Source: UBA4055 sp036721445 (GTDB lineage Bacteria > UBA4055). Taken from it: a stretch of 64,000 nucleotides of DNA. Shown piece after piece: positions 55,066-62,966 of this stretch; the first letter of the stretch is position 1, and the number at the start of each line of letters is the position of its first letter. A program made the translations under genes and the position numbers. The stretch is from NCBI GenBank assembly GCA_036721445.1, contig DAIMKZ010000001.1, positions 1 to 64,000 on the forward strand, given 5' to 3'. The notes below the pieces were generated by a model, which saw only the letters and a program-made list of their open reading frames with translations, was not told the origin of the DNA and did no database searches.

Positions 55066-56062
55066 TCAACATTCCACATATTTTTTCGTAAACATTATCC
55101 GGCGAAATCTCCATCATGCAGCGGAAATGTTTTTTCGGACATTTTTTTCGTCCGAAGTGAGTGCATGGTCTGCACTTGAGATGATCCGTCTGAAGCACCT
55201 GATAGTTCACTGAGTAAGGGAAGAAACCGAATTCTTCAGTTGTGCTTCCGAAAATGGCAAGTATCTTTTTGTCAAAACATTCCGCAAGATGCATCGGGCC
55301 GTTATCGTTGGTAACTACGAGATCGGCGAATTTGAGTACTGCTGCAGTCTGCTGAAGATCGAGCTTCCCTGTAAGATCTTCACATTCCGACCTGTTCTCA
55401 TCTGAAATATACTCCCCTATCATTTCTTCTTCGCTGCCCTTACCGAGTATAAATATCTTCCTTCTCACAGTTTTTGAGAGGGTGATCTTTCTTACAAGTT
55501 CTCTGAAATATTCCTTGGGCCACATTTTTGTGTAATAACTTGCTCCCGGTATAAGAGCTATATAATTCGTATTATGAAGATCGAACCTGCGAACTGTTTC
55601 GAGTTCTGTTTCCTTGTCTATCCCGAACTTCAGTTTCCATTTAGCCGGTGTCTTGATCCCTGCTTTCTCAAGCGCAGCGAAATACATTCTTGTGGCGGGA
55701 ATTATTTCCTTGTATCCTCTCTTAAAACACACCAGAAGGAACCTCTCGATAACGCGTTTGTTATATGAAAAAACATTTTTTTTGAATCTTGTCAAGTACC
55801 TCGTTTTTGAATTCTTATGAAGGTCAAAAATAAAATCATAATGTGTCCTGGATATATCTTTTCTGATCTTTTTAAGCCCGGCTCTGTCTTTAAACACCAT
55901 AAGCCTGTTGACCAGAGGGTTAGTATTGAGAGCATCGGAGTATTTCTTTGAAATAACCCAGTCAATCTGCGAATCGGGAAATTCTTTTTTAAGAACATCA
56001 AGCACCGGAGTAGCCAGCAGGATGTCTCCCATCGATGAAAATCTGAGTATCAGTATCTTCAT
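55058..56062 (-). CDS. LPS heptosyltransferase-like protein (GT9, WaaF-type)
   Basis: 334 residues with GT9 signature: LRFSSMGDILLATPVLDVLKKEFP at the N-terminus, PGASYYTKMWPKEYF near 190, and the C-terminal VTNDNGPMHLA (near 252-262) and FGSTTEEF. GT9 adds ADP-heptose to lipid A-core; HldE halves are at 33114-34616. The C-terminus has a Cys-rich run (CRPCTHFGRKKCPKKHFRC) common in many WaaF homologues. ATG with GGAG upstream. Confidence 0.88.
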   Translation of the reverse strand: MKILILRFSSMGDILLATPVLDVLKKEFPDSQIDWVISKKYSDALNTNPLVNRLMVFKDRAGLKKIRKDISRTHYDFIFDLHKNSKTRYLTRFKKNVFSYNKRVIERFLLVCFKRGYKEIIPATRMYFAALEKAGIKTPAKWKLKFGIDKETELETVRRFDLHNTNYIALIPGASYYTKMWPKEYFRELVRKITLSKTVRRKIFILGKGSEEEMIGEYISDENRSECEDLTGKLDLQQTAAVLKFADLVVTNDNGPMHLAECFDKKILAIFGSTTEEFGFFPYSVNYQVLQTDHLKCRPCTHFGRKKCPKKHFRCMMEISPDNVYEKICGMLNA

Positions 56063-56082
56063 GTTGTTTCTCCTTTTAAAAA

Positions 56083-56107
56083 AAATGCGACGGGTTCCGT
56101 CGCATTT
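56083..56107 (-). terminator. Intrinsic terminator for the cold-shock gene
   Basis: Perfect 11-bp stem AAATGCGACGG / CCGTCGCATTT with a 3-base loop. On the minus strand it is followed by eight Ts (revcomp of the A run at 56078-56085). Confidence 0.88.
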
Positions 56108-56129
56108 GTACTATATTCGATGATTCGAT

Positions 56130-56339
56130 CTATATAGTTTTTACGTCTTGAGCTTGTGGACCCTTGTCGTTCTCGATCACTTCGAATTCTACTTTTTGTC
56201 CGTCCTGAAGAGTTTTGAATCCTTCATTCTTGATCGCAGAATAGTGAACGAATATGTCTCTTCCGCCGTCGGTTGTTATGAATCCGTATCCTTTTGAAGA
56301 ATCGAACCATTTTACAGAACCAGTTTCGCGCTCTGCCAT
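56130..56339 (-). CDS. Cold-shock domain protein (CspA type)
   Basis: 69 residues. RNP1 KGYGFI (GYGFI, where most Csp have GFGFI) and RNP2 DIFVHYSAI are present, so it binds single-stranded RNA/DNA. A strong AGGAGGT lies seven bases upstream of ATG. It has a structured-looking leader and its own terminator, so it is monocistronic. Confidence 0.93.
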   Translation of the reverse strand: MAERETGSVKWFDSSKGYGFITTDGGRDIFVHYSAIKNEGFKTLQDGQKVEFEVIENDKGPQAQDVKTI

Positions 56340-56370
56340 CTTTGCTACCTCCTAATTAAAATTTGTTTAA

Positions 56371-56468
56371 GAGCAGGTCTCAGTCTTAAATCAGTCCGAC
56401 TGTAAAACCTCTCTGCTCATGGATCTTACCACGGCGAATAAATTTAATACATTATTTTCTCATTGGCA
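56371..56468 (-). promoter_or_regulatory. Cold-shock gene leader and weak promoter
   Basis: The minus-strand leader contains an outer inverted repeat GAGCAG/CTGCTC (56371-56376 with 56413-56418) and an inner hairpin CAGTC/GACTG (56392-56402). Upstream, TTGCCA (56468-56463) and TAAATT with a 17-base spacer could be a promoter. Csp mRNAs in other bacteria have structured 5' UTRs that act as RNA thermosensors; here this is inference only. Confidence 0.35.
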
Positions 56469-56603
56469 AGATAAATATTCGGATAGTCAAAAAAATAGTT
56501 GTTAATAATTAAGTTGATTTTTATGTTTTTTTTCGCTAATTTATATAACGGCTCGGGAGAACATCCCCCTGCTGTTTATACTAAAATAAAGCGGGAGAGC
56601 ATC

Positions 56604-58016
56604 ATGAGAAGATCGGTCCAATTGTTTTTTGTACTTATTATTTCAGTACTGTTGCATTCACAGGAATCAGAACTGGAAAAATATAAGAAAATGCAGCAGC
56701 AGGATATTGACCAGTGGAAGCAGGAAAGGGATGCCGAGCTTGATGCTTACAAAGCAAGAGTAGAGAAAGAAAGAAAAGAGTGGGCAGAGTATGTGAAGGG
56801 TGTAAGGCAGAAGTGGGGTGAATTTTCAGATACAACACCTAAAGTATGGTCGAATTATGGTAATGATCTGAACTCTCTGGGCCGGGTGGATTTTGATAAT
56901 AACAAGGTAGAGATCGCAGCTTTGGTCGAAGGAGACGATCCTGCCGCTGCTGAAATACTGATAGAAAAACAGCTTGAAATACTGCTGAACGAGAAAGAAG
57001 AGGGTACCGACAACAAATTCATGGAAGGCCAGATCGCTTTTGAAAAGTCAGACGATGAGAATCAGAAAAAACTTCTGGAAATGGAAAAGAAATTCGAAGA
57101 GCAGAGAGCAGAAATAGAAAGAAAGAACATGGCTCAGAAAGAAGCGCTGGAAAAAAGAAAAAGGGAACTTGAGATACAGGCGATGGAGAAAAAGCTTGCT
57201 GAAGAAAAGAAAGCTGCCGAAATGAAAAAAATCGAGGAAGAACAGGAAAAAATAAGAAAAAAAGAACAGGAAGAAAAAAGAAAGCTGGCAGAAGAAAAAG
57301 CAAAGCAGGAAAAAAAGATAGTTAAAACTGTCGACTCCTCAAACAGTAAAGACTTCGTTAAGGAAAAAGTAAAGCATCAGGTAAAAAAAGAAGTTGTTGT
57401 CGGTGAAGACGGCAAGGCAAGAACAAAATACTCCGTCAGTCTTGAGATGGTACCTAACAGTATTCAGAAAAGAGCGGAGAATTACATAGATCTAATAAAG
57501 AGCTACAGTGAAAAAAATGATGTGGAAGCAGCCCTTGTTATGGCTCTGATACATACCGAATCAGCTTTCAACCCCAAGGCTTTCTCAAGAAGACCCGACG
57601 GAACGCCTATGGCTTGCGGACTGATGCAGATAATCCCATCTCAGGCAGGAAGAGATGCACACAAAGCTCTTTTCGGGACAGACAAGATCGTTGAATCAGA
57701 ATACCTGTTCGACCCTGAAAATAATCTTAGAATGGGTACTTGGTATGTAAAATGGCTTTCTAAATGGTGGACCAACTACGAAAATAAAAATTTCAAACGA
57801 ACAAGCAGCAAACTGAAAAACGAATATTACGCTATCTCGTCATATAATCAGGGTATGGGAACTATTCTAAACAAGGCATATAAAACCCATAAACTCATCG
57901 ATAAATCTGAACAGGAAACTTATACTATTCTTACTACCGAGAAAAATGTTCCGAAAGAAGGCAGGGATTATCTGGAAAGAGTCACGAAAAGGAAGGAGCT
58001 TTACAAGAGCAACTGA
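56604..58016 (+). CDS. MltC-like lytic transglycosylase with long charged coiled-coil
   Basis: 470 residues. The signal peptide (SVQLFFVLIISVLLHSQ) has no lipobox. An N-terminal DUF3393-like region (including VDFDNNKVEIAAL near 95) is followed by about 130 residues of Lys/Glu-rich coiled-coil (roughly 155-260). The C-terminal SLT domain has the catalytic Glu in ALIHTESAFNPKAFS and MACGLMQIIPSQAG. It cleaves peptidoglycan between MurNAc and GlcNAc, probably in periplasm. The coiled-coil is longer than in E. coli MltC. ATG 56604 follows GGGAGAG; the open frame extends upstream to 56499. Confidence 0.82.
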   Translation: MRRSVQLFFVLIISVLLHSQESELEKYKKMQQQDIDQWKQERDAELDAYKARVEKERKEWAEYVKGVRQKWGEFSDTTPKVWSNYGNDLNSLGRVDFDNNKVEIAALVEGDDPAAAEILIEKQLEILLNEKEEGTDNKFMEGQIAFEKSDDENQKKLLEMEKKFEEQRAEIERKNMAQKEALEKRKRELEIQAMEKKLAEEKKAAEMKKIEEEQEKIRKKEQEEKRKLAEEKAKQEKKIVKTVDSSNSKDFVKEKVKHQVKKEVVVGEDGKARTKYSVSLEMVPNSIQKRAENYIDLIKSYSEKNDVEAALVMALIHTESAFNPKAFSRRPDGTPMACGLMQIIPSQAGRDAHKALFGTDKIVESEYLFDPENNLRMGTWYVKWLSKWWTNYENKNFKRTSSKLKNEYYAISSYNQGMGTILNKAYKTHKLIDKSEQETYTILTTEKNVPKEGRDYLERVTKRKELYKSN

Positions 58017-58075
58017 CTATAAGAGTGATCATCAATTAAAATAAAATTTTAAGAATTAACCGGACGGAATATCTT

Positions 58076-58546
58076 ATGAATTACCTGACTGAAGAAGGGA
58101 TGAAAAAAATTGTTGAAAAACTATACAACCTCAAACATGTTGAAAGATCTTCTATATTGAAAAGAGTTACAGACGCGAGAAAACTCGGGGACCTGAGGGA
58201 GAACGGAGATTACAAAGCGGCAAGAGAAGACCTGACCAACATTGACATCAGGATCAATGAACTTGAAAAATATATAGCTGAAAGCCAGATAATCAAGAGG
58301 GGTAAATCAAATAACAAAGTTGTCAGAATTCTAAATACCGTAAAGATAAAAGACCATACCAGAAATAAAGAGCTGGTCTACACTCTTGTATCACAGGCTG
58401 AGGCCGATCCTGTGGAAGGTAAGATTTCTGCGGACTCTCCAATAGGAAAAGGTCTGCTCGGTAAAAAGGCAGGTGAAAGATTTATCATAAATATACCTGC
58501 CGGCGAACTGGATGTTGAGGTCATTGAAATAACTTCAGAAGAATAA
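58076..58546 (+). CDS. greA: Transcription elongation factor GreA
   Basis: 156 residues. N-terminal coiled-coil with the acidic tip (ARKLGDLRENGDYKAARED near 34-52) and C-terminal FKBP-like domain (SPIGKGLLGKKAGE near 120-134). It restarts stalled RNA polymerase by stimulating transcript cleavage. Normal length. Confidence 0.9.
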   Translation: MNYLTEEGMKKIVEKLYNLKHVERSSILKRVTDARKLGDLRENGDYKAAREDLTNIDIRINELEKYIAESQIIKRGKSNNKVVRILNTVKIKDHTRNKELVYTLVSQAEADPVEGKISADSPIGKGLLGKKAGERFIINIPAGELDVEVIEITSEE

Positions 58547-58562
58547 ATATAACGGAGTATAT

Positions 58563-59309
58563 ATGTCAGGTCATTCCAAATGGGCTACGATAAGAAGAAA
58601 GAAAGAAAAGATCGATGCGGCGAGAGGCAAGATTTTCACTAAATATCTGAAAGAAGTGATGACGGCTGCAAAACTTGGCGGAAGTAATGAAAGCGCAAAC
58701 CCAAGGCTTAAAACTGCGATAATGAAAGCCAAATCAGCGAATGTTCCCCTGGAAAGCATTACTAAGGCAAAGCTGAAAGGTGCCGGAGAGCTTCCGGGTA
58801 TCCACTATGAGGACATCAATTATGAAGGTTACGGCCCGGGAGGAGTTGCGGTTATCGTTGAAACTATGACTGACAATAAAGTAAGAACCGTAGGTGAAGT
58901 ACGCCACCTCTTTACAAGGTTCGGAGGAAATCTGGGCGAGAACGGATCCGTCGGCTGGATGTTTAAAAAAATCGGACAGATAATAATCAGCGCTGAAGGA
59001 AAAGACGAGGATGCTGTACTTGAGGACGCTCTGGAAGCCGGAGCTGAAGATATGGTGAGAGAAGATGATAAATTCGTTATAACGACAGCCTTCGAGGATT
59101 ATCTATCGGTATGCGACAAGCTCGAGAAGAAATATGAATTCGAATCGAACGAAGTAACCATGATCGCAGATAACGAGGTTAAAGTACCTTCAGATAAAGT
59201 CAAAAACCTGATCAGCCTCCTTGAAGCGCTGGAGGATCTGGACGATGTTAACGATGTTTACAACAATGCCGATATAGACGATGCCGATGTTGAAGCGATG
59301 GATAAATAA
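58563..59309 (+). CDS. YebC/PmpR-family protein
   Basis: 248 residues with the N-terminal GHSKWATIRRKKEKIDAARG block and the GPGGVAVIVE middle, which are family signatures; related proteins act as transcription regulators or translation factors. The stop overlaps ruvC by one base (TAATG), the usual order in many bacteria. Confidence 0.93.
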   Translation: MSGHSKWATIRRKKEKIDAARGKIFTKYLKEVMTAAKLGGSNESANPRLKTAIMKAKSANVPLESITKAKLKGAGELPGIHYEDINYEGYGPGGVAVIVETMTDNKVRTVGEVRHLFTRFGGNLGENGSVGWMFKKIGQIIISAEGKDEDAVLEDALEAGAEDMVREDDKFVITTAFEDYLSVCDKLEKKYEFESNEVTMIADNEVKVPSDKVKNLISLLEALEDLDDVNDVYNNADIDDADVEAMDK

Positions 59310-59809
59310 TGAGAATACTTGGAATAGACCCGGGAATTTCGTGCACCGGTTATGCCGTGCTTGATCAGGGCGATGACGGGGCGGTTTCTCTTGTTGAGCT
59401 CGGCGTCATCAAAACATCTCCTTCAGAAACCATATCTCAGAGGCTTAAAACGATCTTTGAAGGTGTAGAGGAAGTGATTGTTTCTCTTGAGCCTGAACAC
59501 CTCGCCATAGAAACAGTGTTCGTCGGTCGGAACGTTCAATCGGCATTAAAGCTCGGTCAGGCCCGCGGTGTGTCTATTGTCGCAGCGGCGAAAGCCGGTC
59601 TCGATGTAATGGAATTTTCTCCCAGAGAGGTAAAGCAGAATATCACGGGCAACGGAAATGCAACGAAAGAGCAGGTACAGTTCATGGTAACTTCGATCTT
59701 AAAACTGACCAAAGTTCCCAAACCGAACGATGCGGCGGACGCCGTCGCAATTGCACTTTCATTTATTCAGACCTACAAATACAGATCGCAGATCAACAAA
59801 CTGAGATAG
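59309..59809 (+). CDS. ruvC: Holliday junction resolvase RuvC
   Basis: 166 residues. ILGIDPGISCTGYAV at the start (catalytic Asp7), the LAIETVFVGRN segment (Glu about 69) and NDAADAVAIAL (C-terminal Asps) are present. Followed after four bases by ruvA; ruvB is not in the window. Confidence 0.93.
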   Translation: MRILGIDPGISCTGYAVLDQGDDGAVSLVELGVIKTSPSETISQRLKTIFEGVEEVIVSLEPEHLAIETVFVGRNVQSALKLGQARGVSIVAAAKAGLDVMEFSPREVKQNITGNGNATKEQVQFMVTSILKLTKVPKPNDAADAVAIALSFIQTYKYRSQINKLR

Positions 59810-59813
59810 AATT

Positions 59814-60413
59814 ATGATAGAAATGCTTACAGGTGAATTAATTCAAAAAGAACCGTCCAGGATAATTATCAGCTGCGGAGGAGTGGGATTTGGAGTTATC
59901 ATTTCATCGCACACATATTCTTCTCTTGGAGACATTGGATCTGTCCAGACACTTCACACATTCTTCAAGGTGAGAGAAGATGATATGTCACTTTATGGAT
60001 TTTCGGATAAAAAAGAAAAGGAACTTTTTCTGCACCTGAGCTCGGTATCGGGAATAGGGCCGCGAACAGCGATCCAGGTACTTTCAGAGATCAAATATGA
60101 CCGGCTTTTTTCTGCGATCACATCCGCCGATGTTACGCTCATATCTCAGGCGCACGGTGTAGGTAAGAAAACCGCACAGAAAATAGTATTCGAATTAAAA
60201 GACAAGATCGGCAGCATCGACGGTATATCCGCTTTGGGAGCTGTAATGGGAGCTTCGTCTGAAAATTCTGAGGCAGTTACTGCACTTGTCAGACTCGGAT
60301 ACAAAAATGCAGATGCGAACATTGCCGTAGCCCGGATAATTAAAGAAAAAGGTAAAGATGTTTCTACTCAGGAGATAGTTAAGACCGCTCTGATGGAAAG
60401 AATGAAGAATTAG
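59814..60413 (+). CDS. ruvA: Holliday junction branch-migration protein RuvA
   Basis: 199 residues. OB-fold domain I, HhH motifs (LSSVSGIGPRTAIQVLS and AHGVGKKTAQKIVFELK at about 75-125) and a C-terminal domain III for RuvB contact. Normal length and order. Confidence 0.92.
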   Translation: MIEMLTGELIQKEPSRIIISCGGVGFGVIISSHTYSSLGDIGSVQTLHTFFKVREDDMSLYGFSDKKEKELFLHLSSVSGIGPRTAIQVLSEIKYDRLFSAITSADVTLISQAHGVGKKTAQKIVFELKDKIGSIDGISALGAVMGASSENSEAVTALVRLGYKNADANIAVARIIKEKGKDVSTQEIVKTALMERMKN

Positions 60414-60434
60414 AACATTTATCATATCATCAAA

Positions 60435-60473
60435 GTCCTTTTCATTGTTATATTGCATTTAAGGAAAAAGGAC
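60435..60473. promoter_or_regulatory. Inverted repeat around the copA ribosome-binding site
   Basis: GTCCTTTT (60435-60442) is the exact reverse complement of AAAAGGAC (60466-60473), with a 23-base spacer. The right arm contains the AAGGAC ribosome-binding site of the copper-ATPase TTG start at 60481. In RNA the stem would mask the site; in DNA it could be an operator. Function is inference. Confidence 0.4.
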
Positions 60474-60480
60474 GGACAAA

Positions 60481-60720
60481 TTGAAAAAGCACATTAATAT
60501 AGATATAAAGGGAATGCACTGCGCCAGCTGCTCATCGCTTGTTACCCTGTCGCTGAAGAACCGAAAGGGTATCGAGGATGTTTCAGTGAATCTTCTTATG
60601 AACAGTGCCGCTTTGATTATAGATGACCGGGAAATCGGTGTTCCTGACATTATTGAAATAATAAACGATCTGGGTTACAAGGCTTCTTTGGCAGAGGAAG
60701 GCGTAAAAAAAAAGCCCTGA
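60481..60720 (+). CDS. Heavy-metal-associated (HMA) domain: N-terminus of CopA or standalone chaperone-like product
   Basis: 79 residues. GMHCASC at 11-17 (metal-binding C14 and C17), full betaalphabetabetaalphabeta HMA length, TTG start after AAGGACGG. The stop TGA follows one codon after the slippery A-AAA-AAG. As a complete product it would be about the size of CopZ. Alternatively it is the N-terminal domain of the pump whose reading frame continues at -1. Confidence 0.85.
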   Translation: MKKHINIDIKGMHCASCSSLVTLSLKNRKGIEDVSVNLLMNSAALIIDDREIGVPDIIEIINDLGYKASLAEEGVKKKP

Positions 60721-60742
60721 ATGATGAAAGTTTAAAGTTCAG
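60693..60742 (+). promoter_or_regulatory. Candidate programmed -1 ribosomal frameshift signal in copA
   Basis: Slippery heptamer A-AAA-AAG at 60708-60714, with the codons AAA AAG in the zero (HMA) frame, the same as E. coli dnaX. A purine-rich Shine-Dalgarno-like AGAGGAAGG (60693-60701) includes GAGG at 60694-60697, exactly 10 nt before the heptamer, as for the dnaX stimulator. TGA in zero frame at 60718-60720. Downstream a weak CTGAA/TTCAG hairpin (60717-60742) is possible. Predicted full product is about 720 residues. Confidence 0.6.
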
Positions 60743-62642
60743 AAAGCTGTTTTTTCTCTCCCTAATATTCGCCTTCCCTGCCTTTATTCTGGGGATGTTT
60801 TTTATGGAACATCCCCTTTTTTATTATCAGAATTACATACTCTGGTTCCTGGCCACTCCCGTCCAGTTCTATGCCGCGAAAGATATGTATATAAGCGCTT
60901 TTAAAGCTTTAAAGAACCGGAGTGCGAATATGGACTCTCTTGTAGTCCTAGGTACAAGTTCAGCATATTTTTACAGCGTTTTTCTGGTTCTTTCACACGA
61001 TCATCATAACTATTTCGAGGCCAGTGCCGTTCTGATCACGGTCGTCATACTCGGAAGATACCTTGAGGCAGTCGCTAAAAGAAAGACCGGTCAGGCAATA
61101 GAAAGTCTGATGAAGCTCTCCCCTTCCAATGCAACGGTGATCCGTGACGGCAATGAAATACTTATAAGCATCGATGATATCAAGATCGGAGATATTGTGA
61201 TCGTAAGACCGGGAGAAAAGATACCTGTTGACGGAACTGTCACCGAAGGAAGTTCAAAAGTTGATGAAAGCATGATAACGGGAGAATCGGTCCCGGTTTC
61301 AAAAAAAGAAGGTACAAAAGTCATTGGAGCCACAGTTAATCAGTTCGGAGTTTTTAAGTTCCGTGCAGAAAAGATCGGATCTGATACTGTTCTTTCCAGA
61401 ATTATTAAGCTTGTCGAAGATGCACAGAGTAAAAAGGCTCAGATCCAGAGGTACGCAGACCTTATATCCTCGTATTTTGTTCCGGCCGTACTTGGAATTG
61501 CATTTCTTACATTCGTCATCTGGCTTACGCTGGGGTATGAATTCAATTTCGCGATAATGACGGCCGTCTCTGTCCTTGTCGTCTCTTGCCCGTGCGCTCT
61601 CGGACTTGCTACACCCACTGCCATCATGGTAGGATCCGGGATCGGAGCAAAATACGGTATTCTCTTCAAGGGCGGAGATTCTCTTGAAACTGCGCACAGG
61701 CTGAAGAACATCGTTTTTGATAAAACAGGCACCCTTACGATAGGCCGACCGGTCGTAACGGATATGATCGATGTTGAAGATAACAAGAACATGATACTCC
61801 TTGCAGCCTCTATGGAAAAACAAAGCGAACACAGTCTTGCAAAAGCAATACTTGAAAAAACCAGCGGAGAGATACTTTACGCTGCAAAAGATGTTCAGGC
61901 GGTATCAGGTCACGGAATTACGGGTGTGATCGAAGGCACTCCGTATTTTCTTGGAAATGAGGCGTTAATGCAGAAAAACGGAATTGATATAAGCACGCAA
62001 GTGGAAACGATAAAAAAGCTCGAAAAAGAAGGAAAGACCGTAGTAATTTTAGCTTCAAAGGACGGAGTTCAAGGCATCATCGGAATCGCGGATGATGTCA
62101 AGGAAACCGCAGCTGAGGCCGTTGCAGATCTGAAAAAGGCGGGGCACAAGATATTCATGATAACAGGTGATAACGAAACTGCCGCTCAGAATATAGGAAA
62201 AATACTCGGGATCGATCAGGTCTATGCCCGGACTCTGCCGGAAAATAAATCTGAAATAGTCAAAAAGATAAAAGAAACAGGCCCGACAGCTATGATCGGC
62301 GACGGCATTAATGATTCTCCCGCACTTGCCGAAGCAGATATAGGTATCGCGATGGGATCAGGAACAGATGTAGCGATTGAGACCGGTAATATAGTTCTTA
62401 TGCGTAACGACCTTGAAGATATTTCAAAAGCTATCAGACTCAGCAGACTCACGATGAACAGGATCAGACTCAACATGTTCTGGGCCCTGTTTTATAATGT
62501 ATTGGGTATACCGGTCGCCGCGGGAGTATTCTATGCCTGGACAGGCTGGCTCTTAAGCCCGATGATAGCCGGAACAGCAATGGCGCTAAGTTCAGTCAGC
62601 GTCGTTACCAGTTCGCTTTTGCTCAGGTATAAAAAACTGTGA
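60714..62642 (+). CDS. copA: Copper-translocating P1B-type ATPase (main part; reading frame joined by -1 shift)
   Basis: The -1 frame opens directly at the A-tract and continues to 62642. TM1 (about FRKLFFLSLIFAFPAFILGM) lies before the first ATG (60795), so translation must enter from the HMA frame or the gene is frameshifted. Motifs: ITGESVPV (actuator), SCPCALGLATP (Cu+-type CPC in TM6), FDKTGTLT (phosphorylation Asp), SEHSLAKAI (SEHP Pro replaced by Ser), GDGINDSPALAEADIGIAMG (hinge), YNVLGIPVAAG and MALSSVSVVTSS (TM7-8, Cu+ type). With HMA the pump would be about 720 aa, normal for CopA. Confidence 0.9.
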   Translation, partial: ALNDESLKFRKLFFLSLIFAFPAFILGMFFMEHPLFYYQNYILWFLATPVQFYAAKDMYISAFKALKNRSANMDSLVVLGTSSAYFYSVFLVLSHDHHNYFEASAVLITVVILGRYLEAVAKRKTGQAIESLMKLSPSNATVIRDGNEILISIDDIKIGDIVIVRPGEKIPVDGTVTEGSSKVDESMITGESVPVSKKEGTKVIGATVNQFGVFKFRAEKIGSDTVLSRIIKLVEDAQSKKAQIQRYADLISSYFVPAVLGIAFLTFVIWLTLGYEFNFAIMTAVSVLVVSCPCALGLATPTAIMVGSGIGAKYGILFKGGDSLETAHRLKNIVFDKTGTLTIGRPVVTDMIDVEDNKNMILLAASMEKQSEHSLAKAILEKTSGEILYAAKDVQAVSGHGITGVIEGTPYFLGNEALMQKNGIDISTQVETIKKLEKEGKTVVILASKDGVQGIIGIADDVKETAAEAVADLKKAGHKIFMITGDNETAAQNIGKILGIDQVYARTLPENKSEIVKKIKETGPTAMIGDGINDSPALAEADIGIAMGSGTDVAIETGNIVLMRNDLEDISKAIRLSRLTMNRIRLNMFWALFYNVLGIPVAAGVFYAWTGWLLSPMIAGTAMALSSVSVVTSSLLLRYKKL

Positions 62643-62648
62643 TCTGAT

Positions 62649-62957
62649 CTACTTTCTCATCCTGCAGCCTGTAGAACCTCCCCCTCCGCCGAAAGTCGCG
62701 GCAACACCCAGCAGAAATCCAAAGTTATACCAGGTTCCGTTGTTGTGAACTTCATATATTCCGATATTATCATTGAACAGTGAAATTACAAATGTGATCG
62801 GAGAGATCGTCCCGTGCCAAATCCCGTACCAGAAACCGGCAGGTTCTTTCGTGAATTCAGTAAAAGTGATCGCATTATTCGGTCCAGCCGTGCAGCCTGC
62901 GATTACAAGAAGTGCAATTACGCATGAAACAACTAATACTTTTTTTTTATTTTTTAT
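62649..62957 (-). CDS. Small lipoprotein with no standard start codon
   Basis: A well-coded frame on the minus strand: KVLVVSCVIALLVIAGC (lipobox IAGC), then FWYGIWHGTISP and the conserved-looking HNNGTWYNFGFLLG, ending FGGGGSTGCRMRK. I recall similar FW.G..HG..AP / VHNNG.WYNFGF proteins in diverse bacteria, function unknown. No ATG, GTG or TTG is in this frame after the in-frame stop at 62969-62967; ATA 62957 would be the only candidate. A GAGG site (62961-62958) is well spaced for an ATA at 62950 in another frame, joined by an A9 tract. This implies a decayed or shifted start, slippage, or a homopolymer error. Confidence 0.55.
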   Translation of the reverse strand: MKNKKKVLVVSCVIALLVIAGCTAGPNNAITFTEFTKEPAGFWYGIWHGTISPITFVISLFNDNIGIYEVHNNGTWYNFGFLLGVAATFGGGGGSTGCRMRK

Positions 62958-62966
62958 CCTCTTTTT

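Noticed and set aside
60721..60735. Re-initiation at ATG 60721 or 60724 after the HMA stop as a way to make the CopA pump
   Set aside because: Both ATGs are in the HMA frame and reach a stop four or five codons later; the pump is in the -1 frame.
60714..62642. copA called a simple pseudogene
   Set aside because: All catalytic motifs are intact and the frame break sits at a textbook slippery site with a stimulator; a pseudogene is possible but not the first choice. Sequencing error is not excluded.
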